Assembly: GCA_963580005.1 (NCBI GenBank)
Contig: CAUZJR010000079.1
Location: 1 to 15,728 of the forward strand
DNA length: 15,728 bases
Source: UBA8437 sp963580005
GTDB taxonomy: Bacteria; Planctomycetota; Planctomycetia; Planctomycetales; Planctomycetaceae
Direction: 5' to 3'
Shown here piece by piece: positions 1 to 6,656 of this stretch (within the stretch, counting starts at the first letter, position 1; each line of letters begins with the position of its first letter). The position numbers and the translations under genes are program-made. The notes under the pieces are model-generated. The model was not told the origin of the DNA. It did no database searches and saw nothing but the letters and a program-made list of their open reading frames with translations.

Positions 1-1
1 C

Positions 2-658
2 GTGTGGTTCGACGCCGAGCACGTGGGGTTTTCGATCGAGAGTCTTGAGATCAATGCGTTGGCGGCCCGCAGCGAGGGGCTGGACAACTTCGTGAGAATC
101 GCGCCGACGGATTACGCCACGGTGACGCGGGCGTTGGAGGCCGGAGGGGGTGGGATCATGGCGGCCCAGGTGTTCTCGGCCGAGCAGGCCGAGGAGATCG
201 TGAAGTGGGCGAAGTTCCATCCTCGAGGCAACCGGGGTTTGAACACCGGAGGTTACGACGCGGGTTTCGGGTCGATGAAGCCGGCCGAGTTCACCGAGAA
301 AGCCAACCGCGAGACGTTTGTGGCGATCCAGATCGAGACGGCTCAGTCGGTTGAGGAGGTGAACGAGATCGCGGCGATTGATGGTGTGGACCTGCTGTTC
401 ATCGGCCCGAGTGACCTGAGCCAGAGCCTGGGCGTAACGGGCGACTTCTTTCACGAGAAGTGCATCGACGCGATCGACCGGGTCTCGGCGGCGTGCCAGC
501 AGCACGGCAAGCACATCGGCGCGGTGGTGGTCAGCCCCGAGCATGCGGGGATGATGTTCGAAAAGGGCGTCCGCCTGATCAGCCCCACCAGCGACATGAA
601 GCTGATCCACACCGGCATCGCCGCGGTACAAGAGCAGTTCGCAGAGTTCTACGCGTAG
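2..658 (+). CDS. HpcH/HpaI family aldolase, 5'-truncated by the window edge
   Basis: This is the C-terminal part of a class II (metal-dependent) aldolase of the HpcH/HpaI/GarL family, which cleaves 4-hydroxy-2-oxo acids to pyruvate (or a related 2-oxo acid) plus an aldehyde in the cytoplasm. The visible protein opens with VWFDAEH, equivalent to the family's FDxEH segment with the catalytic His (residue 7 of the fragment). It continues with the substrate-binding Arg in FVRIAP (32), the metal-binding Glu in IQIETAQS (112) and the metal-binding Asp in IGPSDLSQSLG (138). These are all expected family residues. About 40 N-terminal residues should lie before the window, so the GTG at position 2 is an internal codon and not a start. 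The stop is TAG at 656-658. The exact substrate (heptenedioate, glucarate or rhamnonate type) cannot be told from this fragment. Confidence 0.9.
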   Translation: MWFDAEHVGFSIESLEINALAARSEGLDNFVRIAPTDYATVTRALEAGGGGIMAAQVFSAEQAEEIVKWAKFHPRGNRGLNTGGYDAGFGSMKPAEFTEKANRETFVAIQIETAQSVEEVNEIAAIDGVDLLFIGPSDLSQSLGVTGDFFHEKCIDAIDRVSAACQQHGKHIGAVVVSPEHAGMMFEKGVRLISPTSDMKLIHTGIAAVQEQFAEFYA

Positions 659-677
659 TTCGACGTCGGTACTCCCA

Positions 678-704
678 ATGATACTATCATGTGATACTAT
701 CATG
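678..704. promoter_or_regulatory. Two tandem AT-rich palindromes just upstream of fic (putative operator)
   Basis: The 13-base unit TGATACTATCATG occurs twice in direct succession (679-691 and 692-704). Each copy holds an inverted repeat TGATA-C-TATCA (679-689 and 692-702), so the two dyads are 13 bp apart centre to centre. The first dyad extends one base further on each side (ATGATA-C-TATCAT, 678-690). The block is strikingly AT-rich compared with its surroundings and ends 2 bp before the GTG start of fic. TACTAT or TATCAT within it could serve as a -10 element, with TTCGAC (659-664) as a weak -35 at 18 bp from TACTAT. The Fic protein has a C-terminal winged-helix region, so autoregulation through these sites is plausible. 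That is inference, because no protein-DNA contact can be read from the sequence. Confidence 0.6.
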
Positions 705-706
705 TC

Positions 707-1675
707 GTGGAGCCTCCATTCGAAATCACTGCAGAAGCTGTCGGGTTTCTGGCCGAGATCGAACGGTTGTTGGGTCGATTCGAGGGCCTGCAACAGCCAC
801 GGCCGACCCCGATCTTGCGACGGTCACTCCGCATCAGGACCGTTCAGGGCAGTGTGGCGATCGAGGGGAACGCGCTGACTGAAGATCAGATCACGGCCGT
901 ACTGGACGGTCGCCGTGTTTCGGGTCCCAGCCGCGATATTCTCGAGGTACAGAACGCGCTGAACGCGTACGAGCGGCTGAGCCAATGGCAGTCCACATGT
1001 TGCAGGGACCTGTTGGAAGCCCATGAGGTCTTGATGACCGGGCTGCTGAAGGAAGCGGGCGACTGGCGACGAGGCAAGGTCGGCGTACTCAGCGGAAGCC
1101 GGGTGACTCATGTCGCTCCACCGGATCAACTGGTGGCGGGCCGGATTTCTGATCTGCTTCGGTTTCTCGAATCAGACGCCCAAACGCATCCGGTCGCCCT
1201 GGCGGCCGTCGTACACTATGAGCTCGAGTTCATTCATCCGTTCGAGGATGGGAACGGCCGTATCGGTCGATTGTGGCACTCGCTGATTCTCAGCCAATAT
1301 CACCCGTTGTTCTTGCATGTACCCATCGAGTCGGTAATCCGCGAGCGACAGGTCGAGTACTACGCTGTGCTGCGGGCCTGTGATCAGTCGGGGCGATCCA
1401 CCCAGTTTGTCGACTTCTGCCTCTCTGCCACGCTCGATGCTCTGAAGTGGACCCTGGCTGAGATCTCGCCCACAACGGTGACTCCCTTCAGCCGCCTGGC
1501 CACTGCGAGGGAACACTTCGGGACAGCGACGTTTTCCCGAAAGGACTACTGCCTGGTGTTCCCATCGCTGTCGACGGCGACTGCAAGCAGAGACCTGCGA
1601 AAAGCCGTCGACGAGGGCTTGGCCAGCAAGTCCGGCCAAAGGGCCCTGACCCGTTACGCCTTCATCAATCGGTGA
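707..1675 (+). CDS. Fic family AMP-transferase with N-terminal inhibitory motif and C-terminal winged helix
   Basis: Fic enzymes transfer AMP (sometimes another nucleotide moiety) from NTPs to hydroxyl side chains of target proteins. This 322-residue protein has the inhibitory helix motif SVAIEG at 49-54, fitting (S/T)xxxE(G/N); its Glu normally blocks productive ATP binding. The complete catalytic loop HPFEDGNGRIGR is at 177-188, with His177 as the base and Asp181/Asn183 for metal and phosphate. The last 60 or so residues (LSTATASRDLRKAVDEGL and then TRY) match the winged-helix tail seen in many stand-alone Fic proteins. The inhibitory motif precedes the Fic core in the same chain (class II), so no separate antitoxin is needed, and none is seen. 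GTG at 707 fits best: it begins just before conserved sequence and directly follows the palindromes. The final codons overlap an IS3 OrfA remnant. The target is unknown. Confidence 0.92.
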   Translation: MEPPFEITAEAVGFLAEIERLLGRFEGLQQPRPTPILRRSLRIRTVQGSVAIEGNALTEDQITAVLDGRRVSGPSRDILEVQNALNAYERLSQWQSTCCRDLLEAHEVLMTGLLKEAGDWRRGKVGVLSGSRVTHVAPPDQLVAGRISDLLRFLESDAQTHPVALAAVVHYELEFIHPFEDGNGRIGRLWHSLILSQYHPLFLHVPIESVIRERQVEYYAVLRACDQSGRSTQFVDFCLSATLDALKWTLAEISPTTVTPFSRLATAREHFGTATFSRKDYCLVFPSLSTATASRDLRKAVDEGLASKSGQRALTRYAFINR

Positions 1676-1775
1676 AGCCTGTCGGGCTCTGAAGATCACC
1701 GTCCAGACCTACTACCGCTGGAGTCAGAAGTCAGGTGGCATGCAGCCGGCAAAGGCCAAGATGCCGGATTCCTAA
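1662..1775 (+). mobile_element. Remnant of IS3-family transposase OrfA
   Basis: In the frame opening at 1662 the translation reads SSIGEACRALKI, then TVQTYYRWSQKSGGMQPAKAK, then MPDS and a TAA stop (1773-1775). This matches the helix-turn-helix part of IS3/IS911-type OrfA proteins, whose hallmark is ACRxLGIxxQTYYRWRxxYGGMxxxxAKRLKELE. Only about 35 residues survive. The N-terminal part, the leucine zipper and all of OrfB with its DDE domain are absent, and no terminal inverted repeats are visible. The match starts inside the last codons of fic (in another frame), so the insertion or deletion that left this fragment set the present 3' end of fic. Downstream it abuts the truncated end of the HNH pseudogene. 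Confidence 0.75.
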
Positions 1776-2035
1776 CATTCCAACTGGATCAAGGTTGGGG
1801 AGAGGGTCAGATCGCCGAAGTCCGGATCGATCGAGGAGAGATTCGTTCCCTTGTGGAGATTGCAGCGGTTGCAAGCAACCGCGAGATTCGAAGGGTCGTC
1901 ATCACCACCGTGCTACCTGGGCACGATGTGCTCGACGTGAAACGTGACGTCAACGGCTCGCTGCGGGAGACGGCAGCAGTACTCACAGCGATGGTCAGCC
2001 CGCTTCCGCACCAGTTCTCGAACCGCTGCATCCGT
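1772..2035 (-). pseudogene. HNH endonuclease pseudogene with internal amber stop and truncated C-terminus
   Basis: Reading the minus strand from 2035, one frame gives TDAAVRELVRKRADHR, CEYCCRLPQRAVDVT, FHVEHIVPR, an in-frame TAG (1915-1913), and then HGGDDDPSNLAVACNRCN followed by LHKGTNLSSIDPD. This is the small stand-alone HNH nuclease family: a first CxxC knuckle, the catalytic HVEHI, the GGDDDPSNL segment with the HNH Asn, a second CxxC knuckle (CNRC) and a KG-x-NL-x-IDP tail. Three lesions are seen. The likely start codon position reads ACG preceded by TAG (2038-2036). The amber codon replaces what is usually a Gln or similar residue before HGG. The C-terminal part is missing, with the frame running into unrelated sequence and ending at TAG 1774-1772. 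The gene is therefore decayed. The IS3 fragment touches its truncated end and may have caused the truncation. Confidence 0.8.
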
Positions 2036-2118
2036 CTACGATGCCCGCTTGGTGAACTACCACACCAGTACGGATTGCGAGCAGATGAGTTTGCCTGGCG
2101 CGGGTGATGGGGGATGAT

Positions 2119-2146
2119 GTCAGGCATCCGCCGCAGGCGGACTGAC
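2119..2146 (-). terminator. Stem-loop directly after the FGE stop codon (possible terminator)
   Basis: Read on the minus strand, the sequence right after the FGE stop contains GTCAG-TCCGCC-tgc-GGCGGA-tgc-CTGAC. This is a 6-bp GC stem with a 3-base loop, continued by a further 5 bp after a 3-base bulge. It lies at the expected place for transcript 3'-end formation. There is no U-run after it (ATCATCCCCC follows), so it would be an atypical intrinsic terminator or only a 3'-end stabilising hairpin. Confidence 0.4.
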
Positions 2147-3238
2147 CTACTTGAGGTGGGCGTCGTGAGAGACCACGCAGCGGAAGCCGGTGTGGTACAG
2201 GCCCGAACCTTGCTCACCCTTCATTCTTGCCGTCACACGGTAGCCGGTGCAGTAGGTGTCGCTGCACATGAAACTGCCGCCTCGCTGGATCCGCTTCAGG
2301 ATGTCCGGCTCGTCCGGGTCCAGGCTCTCTTCGGGGCCCTGAGGATTCCGCTTCGGAGAATCGCCATAGTAATCCGCCGTGTAGTTATCGTGGCACCACT
2401 CCCAGACATTGCCCGACATGTCAAACAGACCGTAGCCGTTCTCCGGAAACGAACCGACCGGTGACGTCGTCAGGAAGCCGTCATCATTGGTGTTCTTGAC
2501 CGGGAAAGCTCCCTGCCAGATGTTGATCAACCACTTCCCCTCGGGGTTTCGCTCGTTGCCCCACGGGTAGGTCTTCCCGTCCAAACCGCCCCGGGCCGCA
2601 AATTCCCACTCCGCCTCGGTCGGCAACCGCTTGCCCGCCCACTTGCAGTACGCGTTGGCATCGTGCCACGAAACATGCACAACCGGATGGTCCAGCCGCT
2701 CATCGATCGAACTCCCCGGACCCTCCGGATGTCGCCAGTCGGCTCCCGGCACATACTCCCACCAACCATACGCACCCAGCCGAGGGTCGATGTCGCCACG
2801 CTTCAGGCCCTGCTTCATGCAAATCGAACCGGGCCGATTCAACTCGGGCAGGATCTTGTCCTCGGTTCGCTTCGAACCCTGACGCACCGAACTGAAATCA
2901 GGCTTCTTCTCGGCCGCCGTTACGAATCCCGTCGACTTCACAAACCTCGCGAACTCGCCGTTGGTCACCTCGTGCGTGTCCATGTAGAAGCCGTCGAGTT
3001 CGACCGTGTGAGGAGGAAACTCGTCCGGCTTGCCCGACGGGTCGCGGGTGCCCATTTCAAACGAACCGCCCCGGATCCAGACCATCGCCTGCGGAGCGTC
3101 CGACGGGGCATCGGTGACGACTGGTGAGAGAGTGTCGGTTGATTCGCCACTCGATCGAGTCGGAGACGGTGCCGGATCGGTATAGACGCAGCCGGGCAGG
3201 GCGGTGAGCAGGAATAACGCGAGAGCGAGGCGGGTCAT
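2147..3238 (-). CDS. Formylglycine-generating enzyme (FGE/SUMF1 type), probable lipoprotein
   Basis: FGE oxidises the active-site Cys of type I sulfatases (CxPxR) to C-alpha-formylglycine. The 363-residue protein starts at an ATG (3238-3236) followed by a hydrophobic signal, MTRLALALFLLTALPGC, with a lipobox-like LPGC (Cys17) and a low-complexity linker to about residue 50. The FGE-sulfatase domain runs from MVWIRGGSFEMGTR (52-65) to the C-terminus. It includes HPVVHVSWHDANAYCKWAGK, LPTEAEWEFAARGG, YPWGNE, GLFDMSGNVWEWC and GFRC. The segment RGGSFMCSDTYC (319-330) carries both catalytic cysteines, Cys325 and Cys330, in the C-x4-C spacing of true FGEs; many domain relatives such as NirV or EgtB types lack them. 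The longer upstream reading frame (to 3517) is rejected because it runs through the palindrome and has no signal. The gene is divergent from the cytochrome gene. Proline at position -2 of the lipobox is unusual, so simple secretion is possible. Confidence 0.9.
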   Translation of the reverse strand: MTRLALALFLLTALPGCVYTDPAPSPTRSSGESTDTLSPVVTDAPSDAPQAMVWIRGGSFEMGTRDPSGKPDEFPPHTVELDGFYMDTHEVTNGEFARFVKSTGFVTAAEKKPDFSSVRQGSKRTEDKILPELNRPGSICMKQGLKRGDIDPRLGAYGWWEYVPGADWRHPEGPGSSIDERLDHPVVHVSWHDANAYCKWAGKRLPTEAEWEFAARGGLDGKTYPWGNERNPEGKWLINIWQGAFPVKNTNDDGFLTTSPVGSFPENGYGLFDMSGNVWEWCHDNYTADYYGDSPKRNPQGPEESLDPDEPDILKRIQRGGSFMCSDTYCTGYRVTARMKGEQGSGLYHTGFRCVVSHDAHLK

Positions 3239-3285
3239 GATGCTGTTGAGTCTATCAGTGCTGAAGGCGGTGGCCAGTGCTGAGA

Positions 3286-3341
3286 GCCGGGGACTGGCTG
3301 CGGAGCCGCCCCCGGGGGCAGCTCCGGAGCCAGTCCCCGGC
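3286..3341. repeat. Large palindrome (21-bp arms) in the divergent intergenic region
   Basis: Left arm 3286-3306 and right arm 3321-3341 are reverse complements with a single mismatch. The outer 14 bases (GCCGGGGACTGGCT / AGCCAGTCCCCGGC) match perfectly. The 14-base loop 3307-3320 contains a further perfect 12-base palindrome, GCCCCCGGGGGC (3308-3319). It is followed by three GCCTCG-like iterations. It lies between two divergently transcribed genes and so is not placed as a terminator. The structure resembles a REP-like or non-autonomous palindromic element. Confidence 0.75.
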
Positions 3342-3426
3342 CTCGGCCTCGGCCTGACTCGGATTGATGACTTCTGATAGAGTGACCGCCACGGATTCCG
3401 GCCTCGACTCCAGAGATCTCCGCACG

Positions 3427-5292
3427 ATGACTTTTCGCTCGATGACTCTCCGGTCACGTCAACTGCTGATCGTCGCCATCGTGCTGACAGGACTGGGCAC
3501 CCAGGCCACCTCGGCACGCGATTCGAACAGCCTGATGGACATCTCCAGCGACGGACGCCTGCTGGCCTGCTCCAACCGCGACAGCGGCACTGTCAGCATC
3601 GTCGACCTCAATACGCTCAAGAAAGTCCACGAAACCCAGGTCGGCGTGCACCCCGAAGGAGTCGCCTTCCTGGGCAAGACACACCGCCTGGCCGTGGCCG
3701 TCTACAACGACGACCAGGTCACGGTGCTCGATGCCGACTCGGGCAAAGTGCTGCAGCGGGTCGAGGTCTTCGACGAGCCCTACGGTGTCGTCTCCAACGC
3801 CGATGGCTCGAGGTACTACGTCACGCTCGAGTACCCTGGTCGGGTGGTCGAGATCAGTGCCGCCGGCAAGGTGCTCAGGCAATTCCCCGCCGGCCAGTTC
3901 CCTCGAGGGCTGGCCCTCTCGCCCGATGGCAAGACTCTGTATTCGGCCGAGTACTACACGGCGCGGGTCAACGCGATCGACGTGGCCGGCGGCAAGATCG
4001 TCGACACCTGGAAAGGGGCCAGCACCGACAACCTCTGCCGACAAATCGTACTGCACCCCACCCGGCCCAAGGCCTACATTCCTCACATCCGCTCGAGAAC
4101 CGCGGCCGCCCGGGGCGAAGGGTCGATCTTCCCCTACGTCGGCGTCGTCGACACGAAGGCCACCGAGGGCAGACGTCGCAAACGGATCCCGATGGACTCG
4201 TTCCTGGGCAACCTGGTCACGGCCAATCCCTGGGAAATCGATGTCTCGGCCGACGGCAAACGGTTCTTCGTCGTCTTCTCGGGCACCGACGACATGTTCA
4301 TCTGCGAAACGGTCGCCGATGACTACACCGAGATCGCCTACCGGCGTCGGCTGACCCTGGGCCACAACCCCCGTGCGGTCCGGGTCGCTCCCGATGGCAA
4401 GAGGTTCTTCGTCTACAACGCACTCGACTTCAACGTCGTCGCCTACGACTCCGACTCGGCTCGTCCCCTGGCCACGATCGCCGTCACCAAGAATCCGCTC
4501 TCAAAGGAACTGCACCGCGGCAAGATCCTCTTTTACACCGCCCTGCAGCCGATGGTCGGCCGACGCTGGATCAGCTGCTCGAGCTGCCACCCCGACGGCG
4601 ACCCCGACGGACGCACATGGCAGAACCCCGAAGGACTCAGGGCCACGCCCCCCCTGTTCGGCCTCGCCTGGACTCACCCTCTGCACTGGTCGGCCGACCG
4701 CGATGAATCGCAGGACTTCGAACACACGATCCGCGGTCCGTTGATGCAGGGGCGTGGGCTGGTCAAAGGTGGGGTCAACAAGTCGCTCGAGAAGCCCAAC
4801 AAGGGACTCTCCGTCGACCTCGACGCCCTGGCAGCCTACACCAACTCGCACAAGTTCACGCTCAGCCCCTACGCCCGCAAGGGCCTCACGCCGGCCGCAA
4901 AACGCGGACAGAAACTCTTCAGGTCCAAGAAAGTCGGCTGTGCCACGTGCCACAACGGACCCTTCTACACCGATTCACGACCTCGACCTCGACCCAAACT
5001 GCTCACGCACGACGTCGGAACCGGCACCATCGATCCCAGCGAGAAAATGGGGCCGGCCTACGACACGCCCATGCTGCTGGGCCTGTACCGCTCCGCCCCC
5101 TACCTGCACCACGGCAAGGCCACGACACTGCTCGAAGTCCTCACCACCTACAACACCGGCGACCGGCACGGCACGACCAGCCATCTCGACAAACAACAGC
5201 TCTCGGACCTCGCCGACTTCCTGAAGGCACTGCCCTTCGAGGATCCCGCCGCAGCGGCCAAGACCGCCGGACTCCGGAAAGTCGCTCGCTGA
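3427..5292 (+). CDS. YVTN beta-propeller / di-haem cytochrome c (MauG/CcpA-like) fusion
   Basis: This is a secreted redox protein of about 621 residues. The N-terminal signal MTLRSRQLLIVAIVLTGLGT ends near ATSA. Residues 30-350 or so hold beta-propeller repeats of the YVTN/SMP-30-like type, for example GTVSIVDLNTLKKV, DQVTVLDADSGKVLQR and GLALSPDGKTLYSAEYYTARV. The C-terminal third is a cytochrome c peroxidase/MauG-like part with two haem-binding CxxCH motifs: CSSCH at 384-388 and CATCH at 505-509. The end has the family's AYDTPMLLGLYRSAPYLHHGKATTL (split here as AYDTPMLLGLYRS and APYLHHGKATTL). Such fusions are common in planctomycetes. The substrate is not known, and peroxidase or oxidase chemistry is only inferred. 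ATGs at 3367, 3427 and 3442 are possible. 3427 or 3442 puts the hydrophobic stretch at a normal distance from the N-terminus, while 3367 would add a long charged leader. The next gene follows after 64 bp. Confidence 0.88.
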   Translation: MTFRSMTLRSRQLLIVAIVLTGLGTQATSARDSNSLMDISSDGRLLACSNRDSGTVSIVDLNTLKKVHETQVGVHPEGVAFLGKTHRLAVAVYNDDQVTVLDADSGKVLQRVEVFDEPYGVVSNADGSRYYVTLEYPGRVVEISAAGKVLRQFPAGQFPRGLALSPDGKTLYSAEYYTARVNAIDVAGGKIVDTWKGASTDNLCRQIVLHPTRPKAYIPHIRSRTAAARGEGSIFPYVGVVDTKATEGRRRKRIPMDSFLGNLVTANPWEIDVSADGKRFFVVFSGTDDMFICETVADDYTEIAYRRRLTLGHNPRAVRVAPDGKRFFVYNALDFNVVAYDSDSARPLATIAVTKNPLSKELHRGKILFYTALQPMVGRRWISCSSCHPDGDPDGRTWQNPEGLRATPPLFGLAWTHPLHWSADRDESQDFEHTIRGPLMQGRGLVKGGVNKSLEKPNKGLSVDLDALAAYTNSHKFTLSPYARKGLTPAAKRGQKLFRSKKVGCATCHNGPFYTDSRPRPRPKLLTHDVGTGTIDPSEKMGPAYDTPMLLGLYRSAPYLHHGKATTLLEVLTTYNTGDRHGTTSHLDKQQLSDLADFLKALPFEDPAAAAKTAGLRKVAR

Positions 5293-5356
5293 GTGACACT
5301 CCGTCCACAAACCTCTCACCACCCCGCACCACCCCCCGCACCACCCCGAGCCTCCC

Positions 5357-6031
5357 ATGATCCGCCTCGATGCCAACCGCCACCGCTGCCTGCTCGCGCT
5401 GCTTGCCGCATCGCTGCTGCTTGCCGGAAACACCGGATGCACCGGATCAGCCGACAGCTCCGGCGACGGCGCCACGCCCCAGGCCAAGCCGACGACAACA
5501 CCCGACGCTCCCGACACGCAGCAGACACCCGACAGCGTCTCGCTGGAGATCAAGAGCTGGAAGGAGACCCAGGCACTGATCGCGGCTCAGAAGGGCAAGG
5601 TGGTGGTGGTTGACCTGTGGTCGACCAGCTGCGTGCCGTGCATGAAGGAGTTCCCCAACCTGGTCGCTCTGCACAAGAAGTACCCCGCGGACAAGATCAC
5701 CTGCATCTCGGTCTCCTGCGACTATGAAGGACTCGAGGACGAACCTCCCGAATCGAAGAAACCCTCGGTGATCAAGTTCCTCAACTCGACCAAGGCCACC
5801 TGCACCAACCTGCTGCTCTCGGATGCCGACATCGACGTCTACGAGTCGATCGGGCTGGCGGCGATTCCGGCCGTCTACGTCTACGACACCCAGGGAAACC
5901 TGGCCAAGCGATTCGACAACGATTCGGGCGAGTACGGCGACGAGGGGTTCACCTACAAGGACCATATCGAGCCCTTGATCGAGCAACTGATCGACGGGGC
6001 GACTTCCGAGCCCGGGGCCGAGCAGGAATAG
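5357..6031 (+). CDS. TlpA/ResA-like thioredoxin-fold lipoprotein
   Basis: The protein has 224 residues. A basic N-terminus and hydrophobic core lead to Cys28 in LLAGNTGC, a loose lipobox that suggests membrane attachment, followed by a Ser/Pro/Thr-rich linker to about residue 60. The thioredoxin domain has strand VVVVDLW (82-88) and the redox motif CVPC (92-95) in WSTSCVPCMKEFP, followed by the typical cis-proline context AAIPAVYVYD (Pro171). TlpA/ResA-type proteins act outside the cytoplasmic membrane. They reduce disulfides, including in apocytochromes c before haem attachment. The position right behind a CxxCH cytochrome gene fits such a role but does not prove it. Extra cysteines at 116, 121 and 149 are unusual and could form a second pair. 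The ATG at 5357 is chosen because it supplies the charged leader of the signal; no clear Shine-Dalgarno is seen. Confidence 0.88.
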   Translation: MIRLDANRHRCLLALLAASLLLAGNTGCTGSADSSGDGATPQAKPTTTPDAPDTQQTPDSVSLEIKSWKETQALIAAQKGKVVVVDLWSTSCVPCMKEFPNLVALHKKYPADKITCISVSCDYEGLEDEPPESKKPSVIKFLNSTKATCTNLLLSDADIDVYESIGLAAIPAVYVYDTQGNLAKRFDNDSGEYGDEGFTYKDHIEPLIEQLIDGATSEPGAEQE

Positions 6032-6071
6032 TCGGGGTGGTTACCGGATTCAGTCCGGCCACATCAATGAC

Positions 6072-6656
6072 ATGGACGGACGCGACGCCGACACCCGCTG
6101 GTGGACGAGCCCCCGGCGGCTGATCCGCAGGCTGCTCGCCCTGGACGACACACCCCACTCGATCGCCCTGGGCACGACGATCGGGATGTTCGTCGGCATG
6201 ACCCCGACAGTCGGCATCCAGATGATCGTCATCCTGGCCATTGCCGCGGTGACGCGACCGCTGTTTCACTTCAACCGGGTCGCCGGCCTGATCGCCGTCT
6301 ACATCTCCAACCCGCTCACGATGCTGCCGATGTATGCCGCCTTCTACTACGTCGGCACGCTGCTGGTCGAAGCCCCGATGACTCCCGACGAGTTCCTCGC
6401 CCAATTCGAAGCGGCGCTGGAACAAGGCTGGCTCGACCCGCTCCGCTTCATCTTCGCCGAGGTCGCCTGGCCGATGCTCGCCGGCTCGCTGCTGATCGCC
6501 ACCGTCACGGCCGTGCCGACCTATCCGATCGTCAAACAACTCGTCATCGCCAAGCGTCGCCTGCTCGCCGGGGCCGAAACCGAGACCGAAACCGAACCGC
6601 ACCAGGCCGACACTCCGGACACAGAATCCCGAGCGGAACCGGACCCACAGTCATGA
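6072..6656 (+). CDS. DUF2062 domain membrane protein
   Basis: The protein has 194 residues. It shows the DUF2062 core: SPRRLIRRLLALDDTPHSIALG (13-34, written here as SPRRLIRRLL and DDTPHSIALG), then GMFVGMTPTVGIQMI, then a segment with the conserved SNPLTMLPMY before a hydrophobic helix. At least three membrane segments are evident (about 33-60, 75-100 and 135-160). The family has no settled function; members often occur with polysaccharide or sugar-related genes. The C-terminus is a charged tail with a TETETE run, caused by a short GAAACC/GAGACC iteration at about 6575-6598. It starts 40 bp after the TlpA-like gene, and its stop overlaps the start of the kinase gene by ATGA, so the two are probably translationally coupled. 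Confidence 0.85.
   Translation: MDGRDADTRWWTSPRRLIRRLLALDDTPHSIALGTTIGMFVGMTPTVGIQMIVILAIAAVTRPLFHFNRVAGLIAVYISNPLTMLPMYAAFYYVGTLLVEAPMTPDEFLAQFEAALEQGWLDPLRFIFAEVAWPMLAGSLLIATVTAVPTYPIVKQLVIAKRRLLAGAETETETEPHQADTPDTESRAEPDPQS

Noticed and set aside
707..1675. Toxin-antitoxin operon with a separate antitoxin for Fic
   Set aside because: No small gene is found beside fic. The inhibitory motif is inside the Fic protein itself, and the downstream DNA is an IS remnant and a pseudogene.
3239..3517. N-terminal extension of the FGE reading frame
   Set aside because: It runs through the palindrome and the opposite gene's leader and would bury the signal sequence. The ATG at 3238 starts directly with a signal.
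3454..4365. Long open frame on the minus strand (303 codons) opposite the beta-propeller cytochrome gene
   Set aside because: The plus strand has propeller repeats here, continuous with the CxxCH part. The antisense text is a Gly/Val/Asp-biased mirror without motifs.
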